Assembly (NCBI RefSeq): GCF_027925525.1
Contig: NZ_BSDJ01000011.1
Coordinates: 62,001 to 126,000 of the forward strand
Direction: 5' to 3'
DNA length: 64,000 bases
Source: Paenibacillus tyrphae
Lineage (GTDB): Bacteria; Bacillota; Bacilli; Paenibacillales; NBRC-103111
Below, piece after piece: positions 51,974 through 60,768 of the stretch. The first letter of the stretch is position 1; every line of letters starts with the position of its first letter. The notes beneath the pieces are model-generated. The model ran no database searches. It saw only the letters and a list, made by a program, of their open reading frames with translations, and was not told the origin of the DNA. The position numbers were made by a program, and so were the translations under genes.

Positions 51974-53211
51974 AGCAAGCCCCTCCTTGAAATGTAGGCA
52001 AAATCATGGGTTTCGGGATCATACCAATCCCCGCCAAGCATGACACGCTTCACTTGCAGACCCTCCGGCTCCAGCACAACAAGATCCGCATCGTATCCGG
52101 CTTTTAAAAGCCCCTTGTTGTTCAGTTTTACGATTCCCGCCGGAATCGAGGTTGCATGCTTCACTGCCTCCGGCAGCGATTTGCCGTTCTTCTGTACGAG
52201 ATTTCGTACCGATTGCACCAAAGGAATGGTGCTTCCGGCAATCGTGCCGTCGGCAAAGCGGGCAGCTCCTTGCTTGACGTGCACCTCGAGTCCGGCCAAA
52301 TGGTAGAAGCCGTCCGTCATTCCCGCGGCGCGCATGGAATCCGTAATTAAGCAAACGCGGTGCTGCTTCAGTCTTAAAATCAATTCCACTGCCGCCGGAT
52401 GCAGATGATACCCGTCTACATTGATTTCGGTGCTCAGCTCGTCGTGCAGAAGCACTGCCCCCACAACCCCCGGTTCGCGATGATGAAACGGACGCATGGC
52501 ATTGCAGCAGTGGACGGCGTGGGAGATTCCCCAGCCAATGGCAGTCCGCACCTGATCGTAGGTAGCGTCGGAATGCCCGCAGGCGGCGATGATATTTTGC
52601 TCTAGCGCATAGGCAATGGCTTCTTCGGCTCCTTCCAGTTCGGGGGCGAGCGTCAGCATACGAATGAATCCGGGAAAACGGGCAGTCCATTCGCGAAGCC
52701 AGCCGGTCTGCGGATTGCAGATCCATTGCGGATGCTGGGCGCCCGGCCATTTGGGACTGAGGAAGGGCCCTTCAAGATGGACCCCTTGGATCACTTGGCC
52801 TATGCGTTCCGTTTGCTGCACGGAAAAAGCGGCGGCGAGCGCGCGATCAATGTCAGGCTTCGAGGCCGTCAAGGTGGTGGCGAGAATCGAGGTGGTGCCA
52901 TGGGCGAGATAGTAGCGGAGCATCCGAATCAGGCTGTCGGCGCTGCCGTCCATGACATCCGCACCAGCGCCCCCGTGAAGATGAATGTCGATCAAGCCGG
53001 GGGTCAGGTATGCGTTGCCGAAATCAAGCACCTGTGCGTCTGTAGAATCAAGCTGAGACATAACTTCTACAGGTGCTTCTTCTTCGGGAAAAACGCTTGC
53101 GATCCTACCCTGATCGACGGTGACATAACCGCTAAAAGGCTCTCTGCCGCTCCCGTCAAGGATCGTCCCTTTGAGCACCAGCCAGCCGGCGCACCGTTCG
53201 CGCTCCGTCAT
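51970..53211 (-). CDS. nagA: N-acetylglucosamine-6-phosphate deacetylase
   Basis: 413 residues. Amidohydrolase barrel with GLIDIHLHGGAGADVMDG (metal site), GVHLEGPFLSP, CGHSDATYDQ, HCCNAMRPFHHREPG and the catalytic Asp in LITDSMRAAG. It hydrolyses GlcNAc-6-phosphate to GlcN-6-phosphate and acetate. ATG 53211 has GGAGG 8 bases upstream; ATG 53226 is less likely. It is the middle gene of rpiR-nagA-MOSC. Confidence 0.95.
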   Translation of the reverse strand: MTERERCAGWLVLKGTILDGSGREPFSGYVTVDQGRIASVFPEEEAPVEVMSQLDSTDAQVLDFGNAYLTPGLIDIHLHGGAGADVMDGSADSLIRMLRYYLAHGTTSILATTLTASKPDIDRALAAAFSVQQTERIGQVIQGVHLEGPFLSPKWPGAQHPQWICNPQTGWLREWTARFPGFIRMLTLAPELEGAEEAIAYALEQNIIAACGHSDATYDQVRTAIGWGISHAVHCCNAMRPFHHREPGVVGAVLLHDELSTEINVDGYHLHPAAVELILRLKQHRVCLITDSMRAAGMTDGFYHLAGLEVHVKQGAARFADGTIAGSTIPLVQSVRNLVQKNGKSLPEAVKHATSIPAGIVKLNNKGLLKAGYDADLVVLEPEGLQVKRVMLGGDWYDPETHDFAYISRRGLL

Positions 53212-53237
53212 GTGCAACGCCTCCATTTGCTCTTGGT

Positions 53238-54089
53238 TTAGTCCTTCCTTTTTTGGCGCACCATGGTGTAGGTTTCTTCCAGCTGCATAACGGCGTCGGT
53301 AAAGTTACGGCTGATCATGGACATGTATAAAATATCGATCACATGGGTTTGCGCCAGGCGCGAACCGATATCGCCCCGTTTCATCCCCGCTTCGGTCGCC
53401 GTGACCCACAGCCCGATATCCGCCATCTGATGAAGCGGATTGTTGCCGACCTGCGTGATGCTGATCACCGTGGCCCCGTGCTCCTTGGCCATCGCAGCCA
53501 CTTCGAGCGTTTCCTTTGTTTTGCCGGAATAGGAGATAGCGACCAGCACATCCCCCGGCTGAAGCATAACGCCGGAAAGCAGCATGACTTGAGGATCACT
53601 GTAAACAAAGCTCCATCGGTTCAGACGAATCCATTTGAAAGAGGCGTCCATCGCGACGAAAGAAGAGCTGCCTACTCCGAAAAAAGCTGTTTTCGATGCG
53701 TTAAGCAGCGCAGTAACGGCCCGGTCCACCTGTTCGGGGGATAGAACCATCGCTGTATCCTCGATGCATTGTTTCGCCCAGCAGGTAAGCTGCTGGATCA
53801 CTTGGGCGGAATCCATGCCGGGACGAATATCGTCAAATTGATCGTCTGTCTTCGGAAGGGCGGCCGCGGCGGAAAGCAGTGCAAACTTTAATTCGCGGTA
53901 TCCGCTGAAGCCGGCGCGCTGGGCAAGCCGGGCGACCGTCGCTACGCTCGTTTCAGTGTCCTCGGCGAGCTTTTGCACGGAAATTTGGCTAATTTGCTGT
54001 TGATGCTTAAGAATATACTCGGCTACCCGTTTTTCAGCCGGATGCAGCGTATCGAGCATGCTTTGCAGCAATACACCGGCATTGTTCAT
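53238..54089 (-). CDS. RpiR/MurR-family transcriptional regulator
   Basis: 283 residues. The N-terminal RpiR helix-turn-helix (ISVQKLAEDTETSVATVARL) is followed by a SIS sugar-phosphate isomerase-like domain (about 130-260; FFGVGSSSFVAMDASFKWIR, ISYSGKTKETLEVA). It likely senses an amino-sugar phosphate and controls nagA and the divergent GH20 gene. ATG 54089 follows CAGGTGA; the upstream frame is not supported. The shared intergenic region holds overlapping divergent promoters and a palindrome. Confidence 0.92.
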   Translation of the reverse strand: MNNAGVLLQSMLDTLHPAEKRVAEYILKHQQQISQISVQKLAEDTETSVATVARLAQRAGFSGYRELKFALLSAAAALPKTDDQFDDIRPGMDSAQVIQQLTCWAKQCIEDTAMVLSPEQVDRAVTALLNASKTAFFGVGSSSFVAMDASFKWIRLNRWSFVYSDPQVMLLSGVMLQPGDVLVAISYSGKTKETLEVAAMAKEHGATVISITQVGNNPLHQMADIGLWVTATEAGMKRGDIGSRLAQTHVIDILYMSMISRNFTDAVMQLEETYTMVRQKRKD

Positions 54090-54116
54090 GACCTTCACCT
54101 GCTTGTGATTTATTCG

Positions 54117-54173
54117 TTGACGTAATATAATTCCCCACAATATAATAATAAACGTAATAATGTTACATATCAA
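54117..54173. promoter_or_regulatory. Overlapping divergent promoters and operator for rpiR and GH20
   Basis: Plus strand: TTGACG (54117-54122) and TATAAT (54141-54146), 18 bases apart, toward the GH20 gene. Minus strand: TTGATA (54173-54168) and TATTAT (54150-54145), 17 bases apart, toward rpiR. The -10 elements overlap. GTAA-N5-TTAC (54154-54166) lies in the minus-strand spacer and is a likely RpiR operator (inference). ACGTAATA occurs twice in the region. Confidence 0.65.
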
Positions 54174-54211
54174 TATTTTTTTGGTTCCATACCAGTTTGG
54201 AGGGATAAGCG

Positions 54212-56131
54212 ATGAGAATAAAGTTTGAAGGGCAAACGGAGGAGTTGTCTGCCGGGATCGGGCTGTTGGCGGAGGAATTGCGGTTTACGCTGTCGGATGA
54301 CGGAATTCCGGTACGTGTGGAGCGGACGCCGAATGTGCTGGAGGTTCGTCTGGATCAAGGGCAAGGAACGATCCGCTATGGAAAAAAGCATGAATTTTTT
54401 CGCGCTTTAGGATTGTTTATTCAGCATTACGGCGTGAAAGAATCGTTCCATATCGAGGAGCATCCGCAGTTCGATGCGATCGGGCCGCAGTTCGACTTGT
54501 CCCGTAATGCGGTATTGACGGTAGACAGTTTTAAACAATGGATCCGCAAGCTCGCGCTGATGGGGCTCAATTCGATGGTTCTTTACATGGAAGACGTGTA
54601 TGAGCTGGAAGGCGAGCCTTATTTCGGCTACATGCGGGGGAGATATTCGTTCGCCGAGTTGAAAGCGATTGACGACTACGCCGACATCTTTGGTATCGAA
54701 GCTTATCCCAGCATCCAGACTTACGCGCATTTGGAGGAGTTTTTGAAATGGGAGGAGGCGGCGCACTACCGGGACACGAGAGGCGTACTGCTGTCCGAAT
54801 ACGAACCGACGTACGAGCTGATTGAGAAAATGCTTGCAGCCGCAACGGCTCCGTTTCGCAGTAAAAAGGTGAATATTGGCATGGACGAAGCAGAGGAGCT
54901 GGGAAGGGGGAAATATCTGGACCGTTTCGGTTACAAGGACCGGTTCGACGTGATGATCCGGCACTTGTCCAAGGTGCGCGAAATTGCGCACAAGCTCGAC
55001 TTGGAGCCGTGCATGTACGGAGATATGTTCTTGAAGATGGCCTCCAAGGCCCATGGCGATCATTACGTGTTCGTGAAAAACGTGGAGCTTCCCAAGGAAA
55101 TGATAAGCGTGATTCCGAGCGACGTACGGTTAGTTTATTGGGACTTTTTCCATACGGAAGAAAAGGACTATTCGTATCTGATTGATCTTCATCGTCAATT
55201 GGGCCGGGGTCAAAATCCGATTTTCCTTGGCGGCATCTGGACGTGGAATTGCTTCGGCACGAACTACGGTCTTTCTTTGAGAACGTCCGACGCAGCCTTG
55301 AAAGCCTGCAAAAAAGAGGGCGTGATGCAGGTGCATGCGGCCATGTGGGGCGACGATGGCATGGAAAATAACCACTTCAATGCGCTGCTCGGCATTCAGC
55401 TGTATGCGGAACATGCTTATGCGGAGGAAGTGAGTACGGAGCAGGTGCATCAAAGAGTGAAGTTTTGTACAGGCATTGATGCGGAGGCGTTCCTCAACCT
55501 GAAATATTTGGATGAAACGCCGGGGAGCATGCCGGACAATACGGAGCAGAGCAATCCGTCCAAGTTTTTGCTGTGGCAGGATGTGCTATTGGGGTTGTTC
55601 GACAAGCAGATCGAGGGATTAGAGCTGTCGGAGCATTATGCGCAGTTGGAACAAGCGATTCATGAGCAGCGCAATCCCGAGGCGGATCTTGATTATTTGT
55701 TCGAGGTGCCGGAACTATTGTGCAGGGTGCTGGCGTTAAAAAGTCAATTGGGCATCGAACTGAAGCAGGCTTACGACAACGGTGAACTGGAAAAGCTTAG
55801 AGATGCGGCCCTGAATGTGCTTCCCGAGCTTTCCAGGCGCGTCAACGCGCTGCGGATCGCCCATCGGAACCAATGGCATGCGATGTATAAGCCTTTTGGC
55901 TGGGAAGTGCTCGATATCCGGTATGGCGGCGTTCTGACGAGGCTGGAGAGCGCAGGGTCGCGACTGCTGGATTATGCGGAGGGCAGAGTCGATAAACTTG
56001 AGGAATTGGAACAGGAGCGGTTGGTATTCGGCCAGCGCAATCGTTTTAACAATAAAGGCGCGGGCTGGAGCAGCTACTATTTTCGAATTGCTTCGCCGAA
56101 TGTATTTTTCCATGTACTGCCGATTTTTTGA
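54212..56131 (+). CDS. Intracellular GH20 beta-N-acetylhexosaminidase
   Basis: 639 residues, no signal peptide. An N-terminal alpha/beta domain leads into a GH20 barrel. The catalytic Asp-Glu pair is Asp225-Glu226 in NIGMDEAEELG, the hallmark of substrate-assisted GH20 chemistry; aromatic subsite motifs include VYWDFFHTEE and GGIWTWNCFGTN. A helical C-terminal part (about 440-639) follows. It releases terminal GlcNAc or GalNAc from imported oligosaccharides. GGAGGG lies before ATG 54212. It is divergent from and likely co-regulated with nagA. Confidence 0.92.
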   Translation: MRIKFEGQTEELSAGIGLLAEELRFTLSDDGIPVRVERTPNVLEVRLDQGQGTIRYGKKHEFFRALGLFIQHYGVKESFHIEEHPQFDAIGPQFDLSRNAVLTVDSFKQWIRKLALMGLNSMVLYMEDVYELEGEPYFGYMRGRYSFAELKAIDDYADIFGIEAYPSIQTYAHLEEFLKWEEAAHYRDTRGVLLSEYEPTYELIEKMLAAATAPFRSKKVNIGMDEAEELGRGKYLDRFGYKDRFDVMIRHLSKVREIAHKLDLEPCMYGDMFLKMASKAHGDHYVFVKNVELPKEMISVIPSDVRLVYWDFFHTEEKDYSYLIDLHRQLGRGQNPIFLGGIWTWNCFGTNYGLSLRTSDAALKACKKEGVMQVHAAMWGDDGMENNHFNALLGIQLYAEHAYAEEVSTEQVHQRVKFCTGIDAEAFLNLKYLDETPGSMPDNTEQSNPSKFLLWQDVLLGLFDKQIEGLELSEHYAQLEQAIHEQRNPEADLDYLFEVPELLCRVLALKSQLGIELKQAYDNGELEKLRDAALNVLPELSRRVNALRIAHRNQWHAMYKPFGWEVLDIRYGGVLTRLESAGSRLLDYAEGRVDKLEELEQERLVFGQRNRFNNKGAGWSSYYFRIASPNVFFHVLPIF

Positions 56132-56264
56132 CCGAAAGAAGCCCGTTTTTCTTTTCAAGAGTCTGCCTCTGCGTGATGGCGCAAGAGGCTTTTCTAATTT
56201 TCAATCCTCGATGAACAACGGTTCTCTTCGTAAAAATTATACAATTTAAATGCATAAAAACCTA

Positions 56265-56308
56265 TTGATCCAATGGGAAAAATCTGATAATATCCATTTA
56301 ATAAATGG
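56265..56308 (+). promoter_or_regulatory. MATE promoter with an adjacent palindrome
   Basis: TTGATC (56265-56270) and TAATAT (56288-56293) are 17 bases apart. CCATTT-N3-AAATGG (56294-56308) follows the -10 directly and would lie at the start site, a typical repressor position (inference). Confidence 0.5.
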
Positions 56309-56397
56309 CGCTTGCTATTTATTGGATTAGAAGAAAAAGTTTCCCTGATGGAGGTTAGGGGAAACCGGAGATGGAGAATAAACCATAAAAGGAGTGA

Positions 56398-56475
56398 GTG
56401 CTTAGCGGGAATACGAGAACTAGTGACGGCGATAAAGTTTCGCCGATCTCTACAAAACAGTCGGCGAAAGGATGA
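56398..56475 (+). CDS. Putative 25-residue leader peptide of the MATE gene
   Basis: GTG 56398 opens a 25-codon frame reading MLSGNTRTSDGDKVSPISTK and ending SAKG at TGA 56473-56475. AAAAGGAG lies just upstream, with a short 3-base gap. The TGA overlaps an in-frame ATG (56472) of the MATE reading frame as ATGA. The ORF contains both arms of the competing hairpins. This layout recalls ribosome-controlled attenuators of resistance genes; translation of the ORF is not proven. Confidence 0.45.
   Translation: MLSGNTRTSDGDKVSPISTKQSAKG
56427..56469 (+). promoter_or_regulatory. Mutually exclusive hairpins in the MATE leader
   Basis: CGGCGA (56427-56432) can pair with TCGCCG (56440-56445). The larger alternative pairs TTTCGCCGA (56438-56446) with TCGGCGAAA (56461-56469), 9 perfect bases ending 3 bases before ATG 56472. 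The two stems share bases and cannot coexist, so the region could switch translation or transcription. Confidence 0.55.
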
Positions 56476-56501
56476 ACAGACATACGATAGGGAGAACTGG
56501 A

Positions 56502-57905
56502 ATGAAAACAAAAAAGCTTTTTGGCTTTGAAAGAGCATTTTTCGTCAGTTTTATTGCGACGGCGATTCCTGTCATTATTCAGGTGCTTATGTTGTCGTCG
56601 CGGAATTTGTCGGATGTCCTTATGGTCGGAACGCTGGGACAAACCGAAGTAGCTGCGGTCGGTATTGTCAGCAAAGCGATGATGATTTCGATTGTGCTGC
56701 TCGTCGGCCTCAGCAGCGGTTGCGGCGTTCTGGCCGCCCAATATTGGGGAGCGAACGATCTTTCCGGCGTCAAAGGAGTTCTGGGACTTAGTTTCGGAAT
56801 GGCGTTTGTGCTTGTCGTGCTACCGGTTCTGCTCTTTTTTACCGCCAATCCGGCGGTCATTATGGGGCTGGCCGCTTCCGATAGCCATCTTGCCAATATC
56901 GCATCGAAGTTTTTGGGCGTCATTTCGTTAAGCGTCATTTTTTTAGCGATTGTCAATGTGTTTGGCGTCGGTCTTCGAGCTATCGGACAAGCTTCCACAG
57001 CGATGTACTTCAGCATCGGAGGCGTCACCTTGAATGTACTGCTCAACTACCTGCTTATTTTTGGAAAAGCCGGGTTTCCCCAGCTCGGCATCATGGGGGC
57101 TGCCTATGCTACGCTGATCAGCAGTGTGGCGGAGGCTTTGCTGCTCACCGCAATGATTTACTTCACAAAACACCCCCTGGCGTTCGTTCCGAACGATTTC
57201 ATCCGTTATATCAGTAAAGATCGCTTAGTACAGTTTGTCCGAATATCCGTGCTGGCTACCGTTAACGGCTTCATCTGGTCTACAGGTATCTTCTTGTATC
57301 ATGTCATTTACGGAAAGATCGGGACCGAAGCGTTAGCTATTATGTCGATGATGGCGACCGTCGATTCGTTCAGTGCCGCTTTTGAACAAGGATGCGCAAC
57401 GGCGACAGCCGTGCTTCTGGGGCATACTCTTGGACAACAGCGCTTTAATGCGGTAATTGAGCAGGCCAAGGGGATGATCATTATCAGTCTTTTGCTGTCG
57501 TTGGCGCTTGGTTCGCTGCTGTTGTTGTTTTACCGCCCGATTATCGGGTTGTACGGGGCGATCGACGATTCGTTAATCGATACGGCGTTCCAAGTGTATC
57601 TGATCATGGCGCTCACGTTTTGGCTGAAAACGATCAATGCCGTTGGGATCAGCGGGGTGCTGCGCAGCGGAGGAGATTTGCAGGCGGGATTGGTGATTGA
57701 TTTTACCGGACAATGGCTGATCGGCATTCCGCTTGCTTTAGTGGGCGCATTCGTCTTGAAGTGGAGCTTGCCGCAAATTTTTATTCTGGTCATTATGGAA
57801 GATCTTGTGAAGGCGTGCATGACGCTTTACCGCATCCGGCAAGGCAAATGGGTTCGGAACCTTGTTACGGTTGAGACGCGCGAGCAGACGTATTCGGCGA
57901 TGTAA
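56502..57905 (+). CDS. MATE family efflux transporter
   Basis: 467 residues with about 12 transmembrane helices in two halves. MATE features include LSDVLMVGTLGQTEVAAVGI, GLSSGCGVLAAQYWGAND and GLRAIGQASTAMYFSIGG. It exports cationic drugs or metabolites using Na+ or H+. ATG 56502 has GGGAGA 6 bases upstream; ATG 56472, overlapping the leader ORF stop, would add ten residues. The GNAT and flavoprotein genes follow closely, so its substrate may be their product. Confidence 0.9.
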   Translation: MKTKKLFGFERAFFVSFIATAIPVIIQVLMLSSRNLSDVLMVGTLGQTEVAAVGIVSKAMMISIVLLVGLSSGCGVLAAQYWGANDLSGVKGVLGLSFGMAFVLVVLPVLLFFTANPAVIMGLAASDSHLANIASKFLGVISLSVIFLAIVNVFGVGLRAIGQASTAMYFSIGGVTLNVLLNYLLIFGKAGFPQLGIMGAAYATLISSVAEALLLTAMIYFTKHPLAFVPNDFIRYISKDRLVQFVRISVLATVNGFIWSTGIFLYHVIYGKIGTEALAIMSMMATVDSFSAAFEQGCATATAVLLGHTLGQQRFNAVIEQAKGMIIISLLLSLALGSLLLLFYRPIIGLYGAIDDSLIDTAFQVYLIMALTFWLKTINAVGISGVLRSGGDLQAGLVIDFTGQWLIGIPLALVGAFVLKWSLPQIFILVIMEDLVKACMTLYRIRQGKWVRNLVTVETREQTYSAM

Positions 57906-57935
57906 TATTGAAAATGATTTTGAGGTGAAGCGATC

Positions 57936-58427
57936 GTGGAAATGATGGACAGATTAGTGAAGCTTTATGAGCTGCCTTCGTTGGAGGATTATAATAACGC
58001 ACTGCGCGAGAAGGGCATCCTGGTGCGTCGTCCGAGAGCTTATGAAAAAAATCAGGTGCTGGAATGGGTGCAAACCAATTTCAGCAAAGGCTGGATGAGC
58101 GAATGCGACGTCACGTTCTCCAATTCTCCGGTCAGCAGCTTTATCGCCACCCGGGACGGCGAAATTATCGGGTTTGCTTGCTACGAAGCAACATACCGGA
58201 ATTTTTTCGGTCCGATTGGGGTGGGCGAAGCTTATCGGGGCGGACAGGTAGGCAAAGCGCTGCTGCTGCATTGCTTGCATGCCATGGCGGATATGGGCTA
58301 CGCCTATGCCGTTATCGGCGGCCCCAAGGAGGCGGCTCCGTTCTATGCGCGGGTCGTAGGCGCTATCGATATCGAAGGGTCGAATCCGGGAATTTATATC
58401 GACAGATTGCGTGGCAAAGATAGTTAG
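57936..58427 (+). CDS. GNAT family N-acetyltransferase
   Basis: 163 residues. The acetyl-CoA loop lies in GVGEAYRGGQVGKALLLHCL (V-x-x-x-x-R-G-x-G/x-G-K/x-A pattern), followed by GYAYAVIGGPKEAAPFYARV. The substrate is unknown. The start is GTG 57936 with GAGGTGA 7 bases upstream. It lies 30 bases after the MATE gene and 21 before the flavoprotein gene, an operon-like spacing. Confidence 0.88.
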   Translation: MEMMDRLVKLYELPSLEDYNNALREKGILVRRPRAYEKNQVLEWVQTNFSKGWMSECDVTFSNSPVSSFIATRDGEIIGFACYEATYRNFFGPIGVGEAYRGGQVGKALLLHCLHAMADMGYAYAVIGGPKEAAPFYARVVGAIDIEGSNPGIYIDRLRGKDS

Positions 58428-58448
58428 AAAAGGAGCGGGAGAGAAGCG

Positions 58449-59780
58449 ATGATAAACCTTAATCATGCCGATTTGGTTGTCGCTGGCGGAGGCTTGTCGG
58501 GAAGCCGTGTGGTCATTCAGATATTAAACCGATTGCTTGAAGCAGGCAAGGAAGCGGGAGAAAAGCCGGTCGAAATCTTGATTATTGACCGTTTCGGCGA
58601 ATTCGGGCGCGGGATTCCTTACGGGAAACAAAGCCCGTCAGGTTTTTTGCTGATTGAACCGGCTGACCAATCGACGCCGAAAGAGTTTCGGGATTGGCTG
58701 TCGCTGCATTATAAGGAACTGGTCCACGAAGGCGTGCACCATGAAGATCGATTGCTGCAGGCTTGGATATTTCGCTATAAAGAGCAGCTCGAAAGCGGAC
58801 AGGTAGACGAGCTTTATGTGCCCCGGAAGCTGTTCGGCTTCTACGTCGAGCGCTTGCTTAGCCAAACGGTGCAGCTGGCGGAAGAACGGAATTTGGCCAA
58901 GGTCGGGCTCATGACAGGAGAGGTAACGGATGTTGAGCCGGAGGATTCCGGCTTTACGATCCGGCTGGCTGACGACTCAAGCTTTCATAGCCGGGCGTTC
59001 GTGCTGGCCACGGGGTGCATTCCGCGCAGCAACAGCTTCGGCTTGAGCGTGGACGAGGGGTACATCCACGACTTGTATGAGGATGCCTATGCCGGTCTGG
59101 AACAGGCGGTTGCGAAGCGCGCCAAAGCGTTCGACCGGAAGCTGGACATCTTGGTCGCAGGCTCGAACGCTTCTGCGATTGAGGCGATTTATTTTCTGTC
59201 GAACCGTGCGGAGCTGCTCTCTGCCGTGCGCAGCATCAATGTCGTTTCCTCGAGCGGATATTTGCCGGGCGGCGTATTCGAAGGGGAAGAGAACGAAGCT
59301 CTGACATTAGGCGGCCAGCGTCCGTCGGCACGCGAGTATATCGAGATCGCTGCCCGCTTTGTTGCGGAAGGGTTGGTCACCGCCACGCAGGCAAAAATTG
59401 AACAAATCGACAGCCGAGCGGACCGGCGGTTGTATATTGAAGCGGACGGTCTTGAAGGGAAAATCGAACTGACGGCAGATATCGTGGTGAACTGCACCGG
59501 AGCGGGACGTGTGAACCGGACGGATTCCCCGTTGATTCATAATTTGCGTGCGCGCGAAAATCATTTTAAATCGAACGCTTCCTTGCGGGGATTCCAATTG
59601 CGGCCGAATTCTTACGAGCTTGAGGGAGTAGATAACGGCTTTGTCATCGGCCCTTTATTGAACCAGGATGCTCTTGAAACCCACGTTGAAAGTATACTGG
59701 CCGTGTACCGGGTCGCGGAGGAATTAGGCAACATCTTATACAAACGATTATCCGAGTCGGCGATGGCATCTAAACGTTAG
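58449..59780 (+). CDS. FAD/NAD(P)-binding oxidoreductase
   Basis: 443 residues. An N-terminal Rossmann motif GGGLSGS (13-19) with an acidic end IIDRFGEFGRGIPYG, an FVLATGCIPR segment and a second dinucleotide region (LDILVAGSNASAIEAIYFLS) mark the NAD_binding_9-type FAD/NAD(P)-binding family. Some relatives act on peptides or siderophore precursors; the substrate here is unknown. AGGAGCGGGAG precedes ATG 58449. It follows the GNAT gene closely and is probably part of the MATE-GNAT unit. Confidence 0.85.
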   Translation: MINLNHADLVVAGGGLSGSRVVIQILNRLLEAGKEAGEKPVEILIIDRFGEFGRGIPYGKQSPSGFLLIEPADQSTPKEFRDWLSLHYKELVHEGVHHEDRLLQAWIFRYKEQLESGQVDELYVPRKLFGFYVERLLSQTVQLAEERNLAKVGLMTGEVTDVEPEDSGFTIRLADDSSFHSRAFVLATGCIPRSNSFGLSVDEGYIHDLYEDAYAGLEQAVAKRAKAFDRKLDILVAGSNASAIEAIYFLSNRAELLSAVRSINVVSSSGYLPGGVFEGEENEALTLGGQRPSAREYIEIAARFVAEGLVTATQAKIEQIDSRADRRLYIEADGLEGKIELTADIVVNCTGAGRVNRTDSPLIHNLRARENHFKSNASLRGFQLRPNSYELEGVDNGFVIGPLLNQDALETHVESILAVYRVAEELGNILYKRLSESAMASKR

Positions 59781-59866
59781 CGACGATCCGACCCGAGGAC
59801 CTTGTGCTTTCGGAGAGGAATCGAACGCCTCTCCTTGCTATTTTCCTCTTGGAAGGGAGAGTTCCG

Positions 59867-60514
59867 ATGATCATCTATCAATTGCCTTCACGGGAACGAC
59901 AGCTCGCGCTCACGTTCGATGACGGTCCGAATCCGGTCTATACTCCGCAAATTCTGGATTTATTTAAGAAGCACCAAGCTTATGCCACTTTTTTTGTCAT
60001 CGGTTCCTATTCCAAGCAATACCCGGATCTTCTTCGCCGGATTGTCGAAGAAGGGCATGAAATAGGAAACCATACGTACAGCCACCCTGCTTTGCCTGCA
60101 TGCGAAAGGCAGGATGTTTATAACGAGCTGGAAACGACGAACGGAATTATTCAAGAAATTACAGGAATAGTACCCTCTTTGTTTCGCCCTCCTTATGGCG
60201 AATTCAATAAGCATACCGTCGAGGCGGCCGATCGGCTCGGGCTCCATACGGTTATTTGGCCGGATCATCAAAACACGAAGGACTGGAGTCTCCCGGGTGC
60301 AGATACGATTGTGGAGCGGGTGCTGGAAACACTGCAAAAAGGCGATATTATTTTATTTCACGACGGCAGCGGAGACGATCCGGACGAGGACCGCAGCCAG
60401 ACGGTACAAGCGATCGAGATGCTGCTTCCGCATTTAACTGGAAATAACTACAAATTGGTAACGGTGTCCCAGATGATGCGCAATTATAATGAAGCGATGA
60501 TTTTGCACGTCTAG
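59867..60514 (+). CDS. Polysaccharide deacetylase family protein
   Basis: 215 residues, NodB homology domain only. Motif 1 TFDDGPN (Asp-Asp, about 16-22), motif 2 HTYSHP (metal His69 and His73), motif 3 RPPYGEF (107-113) and a late ILFHDGSGDD box are present. Most such enzymes deacetylate chitin or peptidoglycan outside the cell, but no signal peptide or membrane helix is visible, so this one may work on a soluble substrate inside. GGGAGA lies 6 bases before ATG 59867; upstream starts are weaker. Confidence 0.9.
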   Translation: MIIYQLPSRERQLALTFDDGPNPVYTPQILDLFKKHQAYATFFVIGSYSKQYPDLLRRIVEEGHEIGNHTYSHPALPACERQDVYNELETTNGIIQEITGIVPSLFRPPYGEFNKHTVEAADRLGLHTVIWPDHQNTKDWSLPGADTIVERVLETLQKGDIILFHDGSGDDPDEDRSQTVQAIEMLLPHLTGNNYKLVTVSQMMRNYNEAMILHV

Positions 60515-60605
60515 GAGTTTTTATAACAATCAACGGATATTTATACAAAAATATGTATTTTTATTGTTATTCTGTTCTCTTTTCATGCAGCATAGCATAG
60601 TTCAT

Positions 60606-60650
60606 GGACTTGATTATGGTTCTCCGTAATCGGGTCCTTTTTGTTTTTTG
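60606..60650 (+). terminator. Terminator after the deacetylase gene
   Basis: GGACTTGATTA (60606-60616) pairs with TAATCGGGTCC (60627-60637) over 11 bases with two wobbles, followed by TTTTTGTTTTTT. Confidence 0.85.
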
Positions 60651-60768
60651 GGGGCAGTCATAGTCGTAGTGGACAGACCCTTGAAAATTTTTGGTTGGGG
60701 ACAAGAAACAAAACGGTTGGGTGCGACGTCCTGTATTTATAGATAGAGCTGCTGAAAGGCGTGAGAAA

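Larger units (their letters stand above)
56132..56501 (+). other. Leader region of the MATE gene
   Basis: 370 bases containing a promoter (TTGATC 56265-56270, TAATAT 56288-56293, 17-base spacer), a palindrome at 56294-56308, a GTTTCCC/GGGAAAC hairpin (56339-56345 with 56359-56365), a short leader ORF (56398-56475) and competing stems (56427-56469). Confidence 0.6.

Noticed and set aside
56312..56530. 72-codon frame through the MATE leader
   Set aside because: It overlaps the leader ORF and MATE start in another frame, with no ribosome binding site at its first codon and no recognisable product.
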